Positions 42,073 through 50,961 of a stretch of DNA of 64,000 nt are shown here, in pieces. Origin of the DNA: WVZL01 sp041862375 (GTDB lineage: Bacteria; Acidobacteriota; Aminicenantia; Aminicenantales; Aminicenantaceae); assembly GCA_041862375.1 (NCBI GenBank), contig JBGVTE010000065.1, positions 1 through 64,000 of the forward strand, written 5' to 3'. The notes below the pieces were generated by a model, which saw nothing but the letters and a program-made list of their open reading frames with translations, did no database searches and was not told the DNA's origin. Positions within the stretch are counted from its first letter, which is position 1. Each line of letters opens with the position of its first letter. Position numbers and translations under genes: made by a program.

Positions 42073-44031
42073 ATGAAATTACTGAGAGCAATATTACCCT
42101 TATTACTTTTATTATGCTTGCTACAGGCTCAGGAAAAAAAAGATGATAAAAAAAAGAAAGAAAAAGAGTACGCCTATGACCACCAGGAAGTCGTCGTAAC
42201 CGCTAAAAAAGAGCCAATCACAGAGATAGCTAATATCAAAGAAATCAAAAAAGAAGAGTTAGAAGCAGCAGGAGCATATGACCCTGTTCAAGCATTAGCA
42301 CTTGTTCCAGGTGTTTTTTACACAATCGGTTTGAGGGGGGAAGCTATCCTCCAGTTAAGGGGATTCAGCCAAAGACAAGTAGTAGTTATGATTGATGGAA
42401 TCCCGGTATATGTCCCTTTTGATGGCCAGATTGATTTATCCCAGCTTCCTGTTGAAGGTCTGGCTAAAATAAAAGTTATTAAGGGTAACTCCTCAACGGT
42501 TTACGGTTCCAATTCGATGGGAGGGATTGTTAATCTTATCACTCAAGCACCATCACAAAAGACAAGTGGCAGCGTTTCTTTAAATAAAGGGAGGAATTTA
42601 AATCAAAGGCTGGCATTTTCATTCGGAAAAAAACTGAAAAGATTAGGATTCTGGATTTCGGGTGAGTATAAACATTCAGATGGTTTCTACCTTTCCCAAA
42701 AATTTAATCCTCAGAAAAATGAAGGAGGAAATTTACGCCAGAATTCACACCTTAAAAACAAAGCAGTCGGTGGCCGACTTCATTACTCCTGGATAGACGG
42801 CTCCCTCTTTCTTGATTTTAGTTTTGTAGACAGCAGAAAAGGAGTACCTCCCCATTCGTACGAGAGCAGGCCTCGATACTGGCGCTTTACCCAGTGGAGG
42901 AAAAATGATGTAAAGCTTTCTCTCAAGCATACATTCTTGAGCGGCCTGGAACTTCGAGGAAGTGTTTTTTATGATTCGTACTACAATCTCCTTGATTCCT
43001 ACGATGACTCTACTTATTCCACCCAAGAAGAAAATTATTCTTTTCACAGCACTTTCGATGATTATTCGCTGGGTGCAACTTTCCTTGGAGACTATGTCAG
43101 GGGAATACATCACTTACGAGTTGGAGTTAATCTCAAGAAAGATGTTCACCGCGCTCAAGCGGATTATCAGCAGGCCTGGGAAAAATACAAAGCTTCTGAT
43201 TATTCCCTAGGATTAGAAGATGAAATTGAAGTTAAGAGAAATTTATCTTTCATTATAGGGACAAGCTTTGATTGGCTTAAGCCGCTCTATGCCAACGGTG
43301 AAAAGCTGAGACCTTCTATCGTTCACTTAAATCCCTTGATAGGTATAGCATACAGAATAGATATCTCCCAGGTCTACCTCTCGATTGCCCGAAAATCTAG
43401 GTTTCCAACACTTAAAGAATTTTATTCAGAATTTCTTGGAAGAAACATTCCAAATCCAGAGCTTAAAGAAGAAAGGGCCTTGAACTATGAATTCGGATTT
43501 CGCACCTTTTTATCTCCTAGAAGCACATTTGAATTATCTTTCTTTTACTCAGACTTGAAGGATTTGATTGTCCGCAAGAGAACAGGAACTCTTTTTCAAA
43601 TGCAAAATGTAGATCGTGCAAGATATCAAGGTGCTGAATTTTCTCTAAATTACCAGATTCAGGAAGGATATAATGTGAACGTAAATTACTCATATCTTCA
43701 AGCCATAAATACTTCACCGGGAAGAAAGTCTTCCAAACTGGAATATAAACCTCCCCACAAATTCTCTCTTTTCTTTGAGTACAAATTACCTTTTTCTCTT
43801 AAAGGTATGCTGAAAGTGCTTTATATCGATAAAAGATATTTTGAAGAGCCGGAAGGAGAGTTTAAGCACCTTTCTTCCTACGCACTTCTAGATCTAAGAA
43901 TAGCTAAAACTTTAGGGAAATTCGAGGTTTACCTCCTGCTTAAGAATCTTTTCGATGAGAATTATGAATTTGAGGCCGGATTCCCTGCGCCAGGAAGGGA
44001 ATATATCATGGGCATTTCATGGAAATATTGA
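42073..44031 (+). CDS. TonB-dependent outer-membrane receptor
   Basis: A protein of 652 residues with a signal peptide, a lysine-rich linker and HQEVVVTAKKEP as the TonB-box/plug start. Then come LALVPGVFYTIGLRGEAILQLRGF, VVVMIDGIPVYVPFDGQIDLSQLP and VIKGNSSTVYGSNSMGGIVNL. A barrel follows, ending GISWKY. It is 119 bp after btuB with no clear terminator between them, so it may also be under the riboswitch. Its ligand is unknown; a corrinoid or a metal chelate is possible. Its ribosome-binding site is weak. Confidence 0.87.
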   Translation: MKLLRAILPLLLLLCLLQAQEKKDDKKKKEKEYAYDHQEVVVTAKKEPITEIANIKEIKKEELEAAGAYDPVQALALVPGVFYTIGLRGEAILQLRGFSQRQVVVMIDGIPVYVPFDGQIDLSQLPVEGLAKIKVIKGNSSTVYGSNSMGGIVNLITQAPSQKTSGSVSLNKGRNLNQRLAFSFGKKLKRLGFWISGEYKHSDGFYLSQKFNPQKNEGGNLRQNSHLKNKAVGGRLHYSWIDGSLFLDFSFVDSRKGVPPHSYESRPRYWRFTQWRKNDVKLSLKHTFLSGLELRGSVFYDSYYNLLDSYDDSTYSTQEENYSFHSTFDDYSLGATFLGDYVRGIHHLRVGVNLKKDVHRAQADYQQAWEKYKASDYSLGLEDEIEVKRNLSFIIGTSFDWLKPLYANGEKLRPSIVHLNPLIGIAYRIDISQVYLSIARKSRFPTLKEFYSEFLGRNIPNPELKEERALNYEFGFRTFLSPRSTFELSFFYSDLKDLIVRKRTGTLFQMQNVDRARYQGAEFSLNYQIQEGYNVNVNYSYLQAINTSPGRKSSKLEYKPPHKFSLFFEYKLPFSLKGMLKVLYIDKRYFEEPEGEFKHLSSYALLDLRIAKTLGKFEVYLLLKNLFDENYEFEAGFPAPGREYIMGISWKY

Positions 44032-44044
44032 AGAGAGAGTCTGT

Positions 44045-44605
44045 CTACAGATGCTCGGCAAGAATTACTACTCCAACTATAATAAGTATCAACCCTCCCA
44101 TCAATTCTCCCCTTTTCTTTATAAGGTATCCTGTCAGAGATCCCATCTTCATTCCAACAACAGTCATCACAAAGGCAACAAATCCAATGATTATAGCTGG
44201 GTAGATGATTCCCACCCCGAGAAAAGCAAGACTTAATCCTACTGCCAGCGCATCGATACTGGTTGCGATAGAGAGAAGAAGAAGGGATGAGCCTTTTGTT
44301 GGGTCAGAGCCATAATGTTTCGTCTTTTTACTGAGGTCGAAAGATTCATAAATCATCTTTCCTCCTATAAAAAGAAGCAGGGAAAAGGCTATCCAGTGGT
44401 CAAAAGCCTGGATATACTTCTGGATATTCCCACCTACTGACCAGCCTATGACAGGCATCATAAACTGAAAGAATCCAAAACAGAAAGCTGGCCTCAAAAC
44501 CTGCATTTTTGTTATTCTTTTCAGAGATGCACTAATGCCAACTGAAACTGCAAATGCATCCATAGCCAGAGCAAACGCAATGCCTAAAATGAGGAAAAAA
44601 TTCAT
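44045..44605 (-). CDS. mntP: Manganese efflux pump MntP
   Basis: A protein of 186 residues with six predicted helices and the internal two-fold repeat of the family. The signatures FALAMDAFAVSVGISASL and LLLSIATSIDALAVGLSLAF both carry the conserved Asp expected to bind Mn2+. It exports Mn2+ across the inner membrane. It converges on the TonB receptor gene with 13 bp between them. I saw no yybP-ykoY-type manganese riboswitch in the short upstream gap. Confidence 0.93.
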   Translation of the reverse strand: MNFFLILGIAFALAMDAFAVSVGISASLKRITKMQVLRPAFCFGFFQFMMPVIGWSVGGNIQKYIQAFDHWIAFSLLLFIGGKMIYESFDLSKKTKHYGSDPTKGSSLLLLSIATSIDALAVGLSLAFLGVGIIYPAIIIGFVAFVMTVVGMKMGSLTGYLIKKRGELMGGLILIIVGVVILAEHL

Positions 44606-44696
44606 GTTTTTACTTTTTTCTATAAGATTGCGGCGGTCCTTTCTATCGCACGCAATTAAATATGGTTAAATAATTTCTGGGAAAATTCATCTATTC

Positions 44697-45860
44697 TTAA
44701 CTCTGCAAATACTCCAGAGCCAGGCTTGTCATAAAAAGTGCAGCTTGAGGAAGAGCTCGTTCATCCAAATCAAAACCAGGATGGTGATGAGGGAATTCCA
44801 TTCCATCCCCCATTCCAAAAAATAGAAAAGCACCCGGAACCTTTTGAAGGAAATAGGCAAAGTCCTCCCCTCCCATGACCGGGTCAATTTTTTTGATGCT
44901 CTCCTCTCCCAATGTTTTGTTTGCTACATCCAGGACCAAATCTGCCATTGCATCATCGTTGATGAGAGGAGGATAGCCTCTTTCATACTTGAATTCGCTT
45001 GTCGCACCAAATGTATGGCAGGTTCTTTCAACAATCTCTCTCACTCTTTCTTCCATAAATCCTCTTAGCTCCGGGTCGAACGTTCTGACAGTCCCGCTCA
45101 ATGTAACTTCGCAGGGGATGATATTATTAATGGTACCTCCTTCAATTGTCCCCAGAGAAACTACTGCAGACTTTAGAGGATCAACATTTCGACTGACAAT
45201 ACTCTGAAGGTTTACAACCAGATGAGAAGCAACGAGAATTGGATCTACTGTTGTCTGAGGCATAGAACCATGGCCTCCTTTTCCTATTACCCTGAGCGAG
45301 AATTGATCTGGTGCGGCCATCATCGCTCCCTTCACAATCCCGATAGTTCCTGAGGGAAGAGGCTGCCAGAGATGGAGGCCAAATATAGCATCAACGCCTT
45401 TAAGGGCACCTTCCTCAATCATTTTTTTTGCGCCCCCAGGAATTCTTTCCTCCGAAGGCTGGAAGAGGAAAACAACTTTTCCTTTGAACTTATCTTTTTT
45501 CTTTGTAAGAAGCTGTGCAACTCCCATTAGAATAGCCATGTGGCCATCGTGAGCACAGGCGTGGCACGCTTCTGGGTTTTCTGAAATGTATTCCCTCTCT
45601 CCTTCTTCTTTCAACGGTAGAGCATCCATGTCAGCTCTCAAAGCGACAGTTTTTCCTCCGGGTATTCCCTCAAGTATTCCTCGTAATCCTGTCTCTGCGA
45701 ATGGCTTAACAGGGATGTTAAGAGTTTCTAAAAATTTGCGAATCACTGAGGATGTCCTGTGTTCCTGATAAGCAATTTCAGGGTGGCGATGAAAGTCACG
45801 GCGCCATTCGATTAATTTACCGTTAATTGCTTTCACTTCTTTTCTCAATTCCTCAATCAT
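44697..45860 (-). CDS. M20 family metal-dependent amidohydrolase
   Basis: A protein of 387 residues. WRRDFHRHPEIAYQEHRTS, VALRADMDALPL, ACHACAHDGHMAILMG (metal-binding Cys and His), FQPSEERIPGGAKKMIEEGAL and MGGEDFAYFL identify the hippurate/IAA-amino-acid hydrolase/N-acetyl-L,L-diaminopimelate deacetylase group. These hydrolyse N-acyl amino acids in the cytosol; the acyl group is not predictable here. It has an AGGAGG site. It could form an operon with the sodium symporter upstream (180 bp gap, no terminator seen), which would supply a related substrate. Confidence 0.88.
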   Translation of the reverse strand: MIEELRKEVKAINGKLIEWRRDFHRHPEIAYQEHRTSSVIRKFLETLNIPVKPFAETGLRGILEGIPGGKTVALRADMDALPLKEEGEREYISENPEACHACAHDGHMAILMGVAQLLTKKKDKFKGKVVFLFQPSEERIPGGAKKMIEEGALKGVDAIFGLHLWQPLPSGTIGIVKGAMMAAPDQFSLRVIGKGGHGSMPQTTVDPILVASHLVVNLQSIVSRNVDPLKSAVVSLGTIEGGTINNIIPCEVTLSGTVRTFDPELRGFMEERVREIVERTCHTFGATSEFKYERGYPPLINDDAMADLVLDVANKTLGEESIKKIDPVMGGEDFAYFLQKVPGAFLFFGMGDGMEFPHHHPGFDLDERALPQAALFMTSLALEYLQS

Positions 45861-46040
45861 ATCTATCCTCCTATAGCTTGTTTTTTCTTTTTTCTCATTT
45901 ATCCCTTCAATCTCTCCATTAGCATCTATACTTAATAATTTAAATCTTGCCTTCTCTTCACATGTAACATCTTTCCTTGTCTCAACTGGATTTGAAATAT
46001 CGAATTCATAAAATATTTTTTTTGTTGTTGAATATAAATT

Positions 46041-47465
46041 CTACTCCCAGCTTTTTTGCGGCTTTGTAAGCAGGCTCATTACTACAGTAACAACCGTATT
46101 AACTGAAAGGGCAACAAATCCAGCATTTAATCCAAAGAAAGGATCATGACCCCCAAAAACTAGAAGGATCACAAGGCCAATTCCCGTGAGCAATCCACCT
46201 AAGACTCCGGTCCGGGTAACTCTTTTCCAGACCAACCCCAGAACTACACCTGGAAAGAACTGGGAGATACCATCGTAACCGATAAGAAGAAGGTTAACTA
46301 AGGCACTGGGGAAAAAGATGGCAAAAATAAGGGCCATGAAAGTCATAACAAAGACCAGAAATCGAGAAAGCCTGACAACCTTCTCTTCACTGGCGTTAGG
46401 ATTGAATCCTGCTTTGTAGACATTTTTTGCTAATACTGTTGAGGCAAATAGGATGAGAATCGAGGAAGGAACCATGGCTGTCACAGCTCCAGCAGCGCCG
46501 ATAAAACCCATAAACCAGGAGGGGTACGTTTTATTGACTAAGGCTAAAAAGGCAAAGTCTCCATCTTTTAATCCAGGTATAACAAGGAGAGCTGTGAACC
46601 CGACCATGAACACTAATAAAATCGGAACCTGGTAGAAAGGCATGATAACAGCGTTCCTTTTTATCGTCTTGGCGCTCTTTGCTGAAAAAACAGAACCGAT
46701 AATGTGCGGCCACATGTAAAATCCTAATCCTGTCAGGAGTACTGTTGACATTACCCAAAGAGCATCCATATTAGAGGTTGCTCCAGGGAAGATAAGGTGA
46801 TGTGGTTTCTGTGCGATTAGAGCCTTAAACATCTTCCCGAAACCACCAAAATATATATAGGGAACTCCAATACCAACTATCCCCACGGCAAGGATCATCA
46901 TAATATCTTTGATAATAGATACCCATGCTGTTCCACGGATACCACTGGTGTAGACAAAAGCGCAGGTAAGAACAAAGGATATCACCATCGCAAGACGAGG
47001 ATCGATAGTGCGGTTACTTGCTTCCTCAACAATCATTCCTAATCCTTTAAGTTGGAGCTGAAGATAAGGTACGATAAAAATTACTCCGATCAGGGCTACG
47101 AGAACTCCGAGGGTGCGGCTGTCGTATCTTTTTATGAAAAAGTCAGGCTGAGTGTGTAGACCATATTTCTTCCCAACTTTCCACAGAAGAGGAAGAATAA
47201 AGAAGGAAAAGGTGTAAGCCAAAGTACCGTAAATCAGGATATAAAAGGTTGGAGCTCCTTTTGAATAGGCCCAGCCACTGGCCCCTAAGAAAGTAAAAGT
47301 TGTATAAATTTCCCCGGCCATAAGAAGCCAGATCAAGATAACTCCAAATCGCCTCCCTCCAACCGCCCACTCTTCTAAATTCATCTTTACTCGCCTTCCG
47401 GCATAAATGCCAAGAAGAGAAGAAAATATAATAACGGCAAATATAATTATCAGGGCAGGATTCAT
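46041..47465 (-). CDS. Sodium:solute symporter family protein
   Basis: A protein of 474 residues with about 13 membrane helices. AVGGRRFGVILIWLLMAGEIYTTFTFLGASGWAYSKG and the GISQFFPGVVLGLVWKRVTRTGVLGG segment are typical of the SSS/PanF-PutP family. The substrate is unknown; with an M20 hydrolase downstream, a modified amino acid or peptide derivative is plausible. Its ATG overlaps the stop of the small DUF3311 gene, a common arrangement for this transporter class. Confidence 0.87.
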   Translation of the reverse strand: MNPALIIIFAVIIFSSLLGIYAGRRVKMNLEEWAVGGRRFGVILIWLLMAGEIYTTFTFLGASGWAYSKGAPTFYILIYGTLAYTFSFFILPLLWKVGKKYGLHTQPDFFIKRYDSRTLGVLVALIGVIFIVPYLQLQLKGLGMIVEEASNRTIDPRLAMVISFVLTCAFVYTSGIRGTAWVSIIKDIMMILAVGIVGIGVPYIYFGGFGKMFKALIAQKPHHLIFPGATSNMDALWVMSTVLLTGLGFYMWPHIIGSVFSAKSAKTIKRNAVIMPFYQVPILLVFMVGFTALLVIPGLKDGDFAFLALVNKTYPSWFMGFIGAAGAVTAMVPSSILILFASTVLAKNVYKAGFNPNASEEKVVRLSRFLVFVMTFMALIFAIFFPSALVNLLLIGYDGISQFFPGVVLGLVWKRVTRTGVLGGLLTGIGLVILLVFGGHDPFFGLNAGFVALSVNTVVTVVMSLLTKPQKSWE

Positions 47466-47683
47466 TACTCATCTCCTTCTTCAGGTGTGTTGTATCTTTT
47501 TTCCAGAAGATAGGCTGTCAGAAGAATAAAAGGAGTTAAAACAACCCATGAAATAATCCAGAACAAAATAAAAGGCAGCCCCAGAATAATTGGCTCAATC
47601 CGATTGACCAGAGGGAGGGCAAACGCCAGAGTGATAAAAGGAATAGCTCCAAGCATGAGGGCGTACTTAGTTCCTTTTTGCAT
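47465..47683 (-). CDS. DUF3311 family small membrane protein
   Basis: A protein of 72 residues with two hydrophobic helices (about 9-27 and 33-60) and a charged tail. DUF3311 proteins are encoded immediately before SSS-family symporters and are thought to be accessory subunits, much like YhdT beside PanF. It has a strong AAGGAGGT site 4 nt before the ATG. Confidence 0.82.
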   Translation of the reverse strand: MQKGTKYALMLGAIPFITLAFALPLVNRIEPIILGLPFILFWIISWVVLTPFILLTAYLLEKRYNTPEEGDE

Positions 47684-47740
47684 CTTGACCTCCTTAGCTT
47701 GACCATTATAACAAAAGCATATAAAAAGAAAATGAGAATT

Positions 47741-47924
47741 AAAGGGGACAGGCTACTTTTTTTATAAATGACATTTTTTGTCATTATTAAGTGTTACTTA
47801 TAGCTGTGTCTCTCTTCTAACAAAGTATCCTGCTCCTTTTTTTAAATAAAAGTGGTAAATCCCTTTTTTCCCTAAAAAAAGTGGCAAAAAGTGGCAAAAT
47901 TTAAAAAAGTAGCCTGTCCCCTTT
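47741..47924. mobile_element. 184-bp mini-element with perfect 22-bp terminal inverted repeats
   Basis: AAAGGGGACAGGCTAC plus six T (47741-47762) is exactly complementary to 47903-47924. Inside lie a hairpin (AATGACA..TGTCATT near 47767-47785) and a tandem GTGGCAAAAA (47881-47900). The GGGGACAGGCTACTTTT terminal motif resembles palindromes mobilised by REP-associated (Y1/IS200-like) transposases in other bacteria. No transposase is in the window, so it would be a non-autonomous copy. It fills most of the gap between the DUF3311 gene and uvrA. Confidence 0.7.
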
Positions 47925-47976
47925 TAAAAAACCTCTTTAACACTACAATAAGGATTCTTATAATAATAAAGAGGAA

Positions 47977-50685
47977 ATGGAAGATAAAATCATACTCCGG
48001 GGAGTTAAGGTTCACAACCTGAAAAACATCAACCTTGACATTCCCTTGAATAAATTGATTATTGTCACAGGAGTGAGCGGCTCGGGAAAATCATCCCTTG
48101 CATTCGATACTCTGTATGCTGAGGGGCAGCGGCGCTATATCGAATCCCTGTCTGCTTATGCCCGACAATTTTTAGAGAGGATGGATAAACCTGATGCTGA
48201 TCTCATTGATGGAATAACTCCTGCCATAGCTATCCAGCAAAAGGCTGCAACTAAAAATCCCCGATCAACTGTAGCCACAGTTACTGAAATCTATGATTTT
48301 ATGAGAGTTCTCTATGCTCGTATCGGAATTATCCACTGCCTTCAATGCGGCCAGCCCGTCTCCCGGGATACCATAGACTCAATAGTGGAGAATCTTTACA
48401 AGCTTCCCTCCCGGACAAAGGTATGGATTTCTTTTTCCTGGCCTTCAGATAAAGGCATGGCTACACTCAAAAAAGAAGGCTTTTTCAGAATCATCCAGAA
48501 TAACACCATTTTAACTCTTGACCAAGTCAAGCTCAAAAAGAAACAGAGTTTTGATGTTCTTGTCGACAGGATGACTTTAGACAGAGAAGAAAGAGAGCGG
48601 CTTGTTGATTCATTGGAAATGGCTTTAAGAAAGGGCGAGGGAAAATTCAAAGTCCACACGGACAGAGATGAAGAATTTGCATTTTCTGATAAGCTTGAAT
48701 GCAAGAATTGTCGTGTTACTTATGAAGAGCCTTTTCCCAATCTTTTCTCTTTTAACAGCCCTCAGGGAGCATGCCCAACTTGCCATGGTTTCGGAGACCT
48801 GGCAGTACTGGACGAGGATAAAATTGTTCCGGATGAGAATAAATCCTTGGAACAAGGAGCTATAGAACCTTGGACAAAGCCTTCCTCCCAGGACCTGATG
48901 AAAGAATTGATTTTTGAAGCCAAGAAGCGGGGAATTCCAACAACGATTCCCTTTAAGGATCTAAAAGAAGAATGGAAAAGATATATTCTAGATGGAGGGG
49001 ATGGCTATCACGGAGTAAAAGGTTTCTTCGACTGGCTTCAGACAAAAAAATATAAAGTTCAGGTCAGAGTTTTTCTTAGTAGATACCGTAAGTACGTGCC
49101 CTGCCCGGCATGTAAAAAAATGCGTCTCAATCCAAGAGCCCTGAGCGTAAAGGTCAACGGACTCTCCATCGGTCGGGCAGTACAGAAGACTGTTCAGGAA
49201 GCCTATGAATTTTTTTGCCGCCTCACTCTATCATCCTTTCAAAAAAAAGTAGCAGAAAAGCTTATTAATGAAATCATAAACAGACTCAAATTTTTAGTGG
49301 AAGTGGGCCTGGATTACATAACACTGGACCGCATGACTTTCACCTTAAGCGGAGGCGAGGCTCAGAGAATAAACCTTGCCGCTGCTCTGAGTGCATCACT
49401 GGTAGGCACCCTTTTTATCCTTGATGAGCCGAGCATTGGTCTTCACGCCCGTGATAATCGCCGCCTAATAGACATCCTTAACTCATTGAAAGAAATGGGA
49501 AACACGGTTGTAGTTGTCGAGCATGATCCAGAAATCATAAACGCCGCAGAATATCTGATAGATCTTGGGCCCGGAGCCGGAGAAAAAGGTGGAGAAGTTG
49601 TATTTGATGGGACAATGAGTAAATTCATGAATAGTAAAAATTCTCTTACTGCTCAATACATCAGGAAAGAAAAAGATATAAAAATTCCAAGAAGAAGAAT
49701 AGGTGCCAGAGAATTTATTGTAATTAAGGATGCTCACAAACATAACTTAAAGCACATTGATGTGAAAATTCCTCTTAATGTTTTTATCTGCATCACAGGA
49801 GTTTCAGGCTCAGGGAAAAGCACGTTACTTTACGATGTTCTCTACCAGGGATGGATTGGTGAGGCTGAGGATGGTTTTTCTGAACTCTACGGGAAGGAAA
49901 AAATAGGCAAAATTATCATGGTAGACCAGTCTCCGTTAAGCACATCACCCCGTTCTATTCCCGCTACTTACACAAAAGCCATGGACAGCATAAGAGACCT
50001 TTTCAGTCAGACGAGGGAAGCTAGTGCCTTGAATTATAAACCTGGATTTTTCTCCTTCAATACTTCAGGAGGAAGATGTGAGGAGTGTAAAGGAGCCGGA
50101 CAGCAGATTGTTGAGATGCAATTTCTTTCTGACATTGTCTTAACCTGTGAAGTTTGCAAGGGAAGAAGGTTTAGGAATGAGATTCTGGAGATTAAATATA
50201 GAGGGAAAAATATAGAACAGGTACTCCAGATGAGTATATCTGAGGCGCTCGATTTTTTCTCTGATCGACCGGATATCACCAAAAAAATAGCTCCCCTTGA
50301 AGCAGTTGGTCTGGGATACTTAAGATTAGGACAGCCGACAACTACTCTATCAGGAGGAGAATCCCAGAGAATTAAACTGGCTTATAATCTCATCCATCAA
50401 AAAGACAACAGTATGCTCTATCTCTTCGATGAGCCAACAGTAGGCCTTCATCTCGCTGATGTAGACACACTTCTGGAGTGCTTTCAGAAGCTGGTTGACA
50501 AAGGCCACACAGTGATTGTCATCGAACACAACCTAGATGTTATAAAGTGTGCTGATTATGTCATAGATTTGGGACCAGAAGGTGGAGAGAAAGGAGGAGA
50601 AATAGTAGCCCAGGGTATTCCTGAAGAAATAATAAAATTTAAGAAATCCCACACTGCCAGATTCCTGAAAAAATATCTCCTGTAA
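47977..50685 (+). CDS. uvrA: Excinuclease ABC subunit A
   Basis: UvrA is the damage-sensing ATPase of nucleotide excision repair. The 902 residues are slightly short of the usual 930-950. Both ABC modules are complete: Walker A GVSGSGKSS (32-40) and a second GVSGSGKST, with signatures LSGGEAQRI and LSGGESQRI. Zinc-finger cysteines are present (CKNC..CPTC, CEEC..CEVC), and the UvrB-interaction insert is retained. A TATAAT box (47959-47964) lies very close to the start, so the leader would be short. uvrB and uvrC are not in the window. Confidence 0.95.
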   Translation: MEDKIILRGVKVHNLKNINLDIPLNKLIIVTGVSGSGKSSLAFDTLYAEGQRRYIESLSAYARQFLERMDKPDADLIDGITPAIAIQQKAATKNPRSTVATVTEIYDFMRVLYARIGIIHCLQCGQPVSRDTIDSIVENLYKLPSRTKVWISFSWPSDKGMATLKKEGFFRIIQNNTILTLDQVKLKKKQSFDVLVDRMTLDREERERLVDSLEMALRKGEGKFKVHTDRDEEFAFSDKLECKNCRVTYEEPFPNLFSFNSPQGACPTCHGFGDLAVLDEDKIVPDENKSLEQGAIEPWTKPSSQDLMKELIFEAKKRGIPTTIPFKDLKEEWKRYILDGGDGYHGVKGFFDWLQTKKYKVQVRVFLSRYRKYVPCPACKKMRLNPRALSVKVNGLSIGRAVQKTVQEAYEFFCRLTLSSFQKKVAEKLINEIINRLKFLVEVGLDYITLDRMTFTLSGGEAQRINLAAALSASLVGTLFILDEPSIGLHARDNRRLIDILNSLKEMGNTVVVVEHDPEIINAAEYLIDLGPGAGEKGGEVVFDGTMSKFMNSKNSLTAQYIRKEKDIKIPRRRIGAREFIVIKDAHKHNLKHIDVKIPLNVFICITGVSGSGKSTLLYDVLYQGWIGEAEDGFSELYGKEKIGKIIMVDQSPLSTSPRSIPATYTKAMDSIRDLFSQTREASALNYKPGFFSFNTSGGRCEECKGAGQQIVEMQFLSDIVLTCEVCKGRRFRNEILEIKYRGKNIEQVLQMSISEALDFFSDRPDITKKIAPLEAVGLGYLRLGQPTTTLSGGESQRIKLAYNLIHQKDNSMLYLFDEPTVGLHLADVDTLLECFQKLVDKGHTVIVIEHNLDVIKCADYVIDLGPEGGEKGGEIVAQGIPEEIIKFKKSHTARFLKKYLL

Positions 50686-50961
50686 ATAAATATGAAATGG
50701 TTCATATTCTTTCTTAAATCAAACAATTATTTATCCGTTGTAAAATGTTTATAAAAAGATTACAGGAACCATAATCCTCTTAGTTGTACAGGATATGCTC
50801 GTATTATTGAAGCAGTGAAAGAGTAGAAGAAATAAAAGTAAATCTAGAACACTTCCCAGCGTTAAGTTAGTATTGACCGGAAAAGATACTGAGAGCTCTG
50901 AAAAGCAGGTAAAAAAGGTTTACTTTCTCGGCTGACTAGAGTTTAATTAAAAGATTCCACG

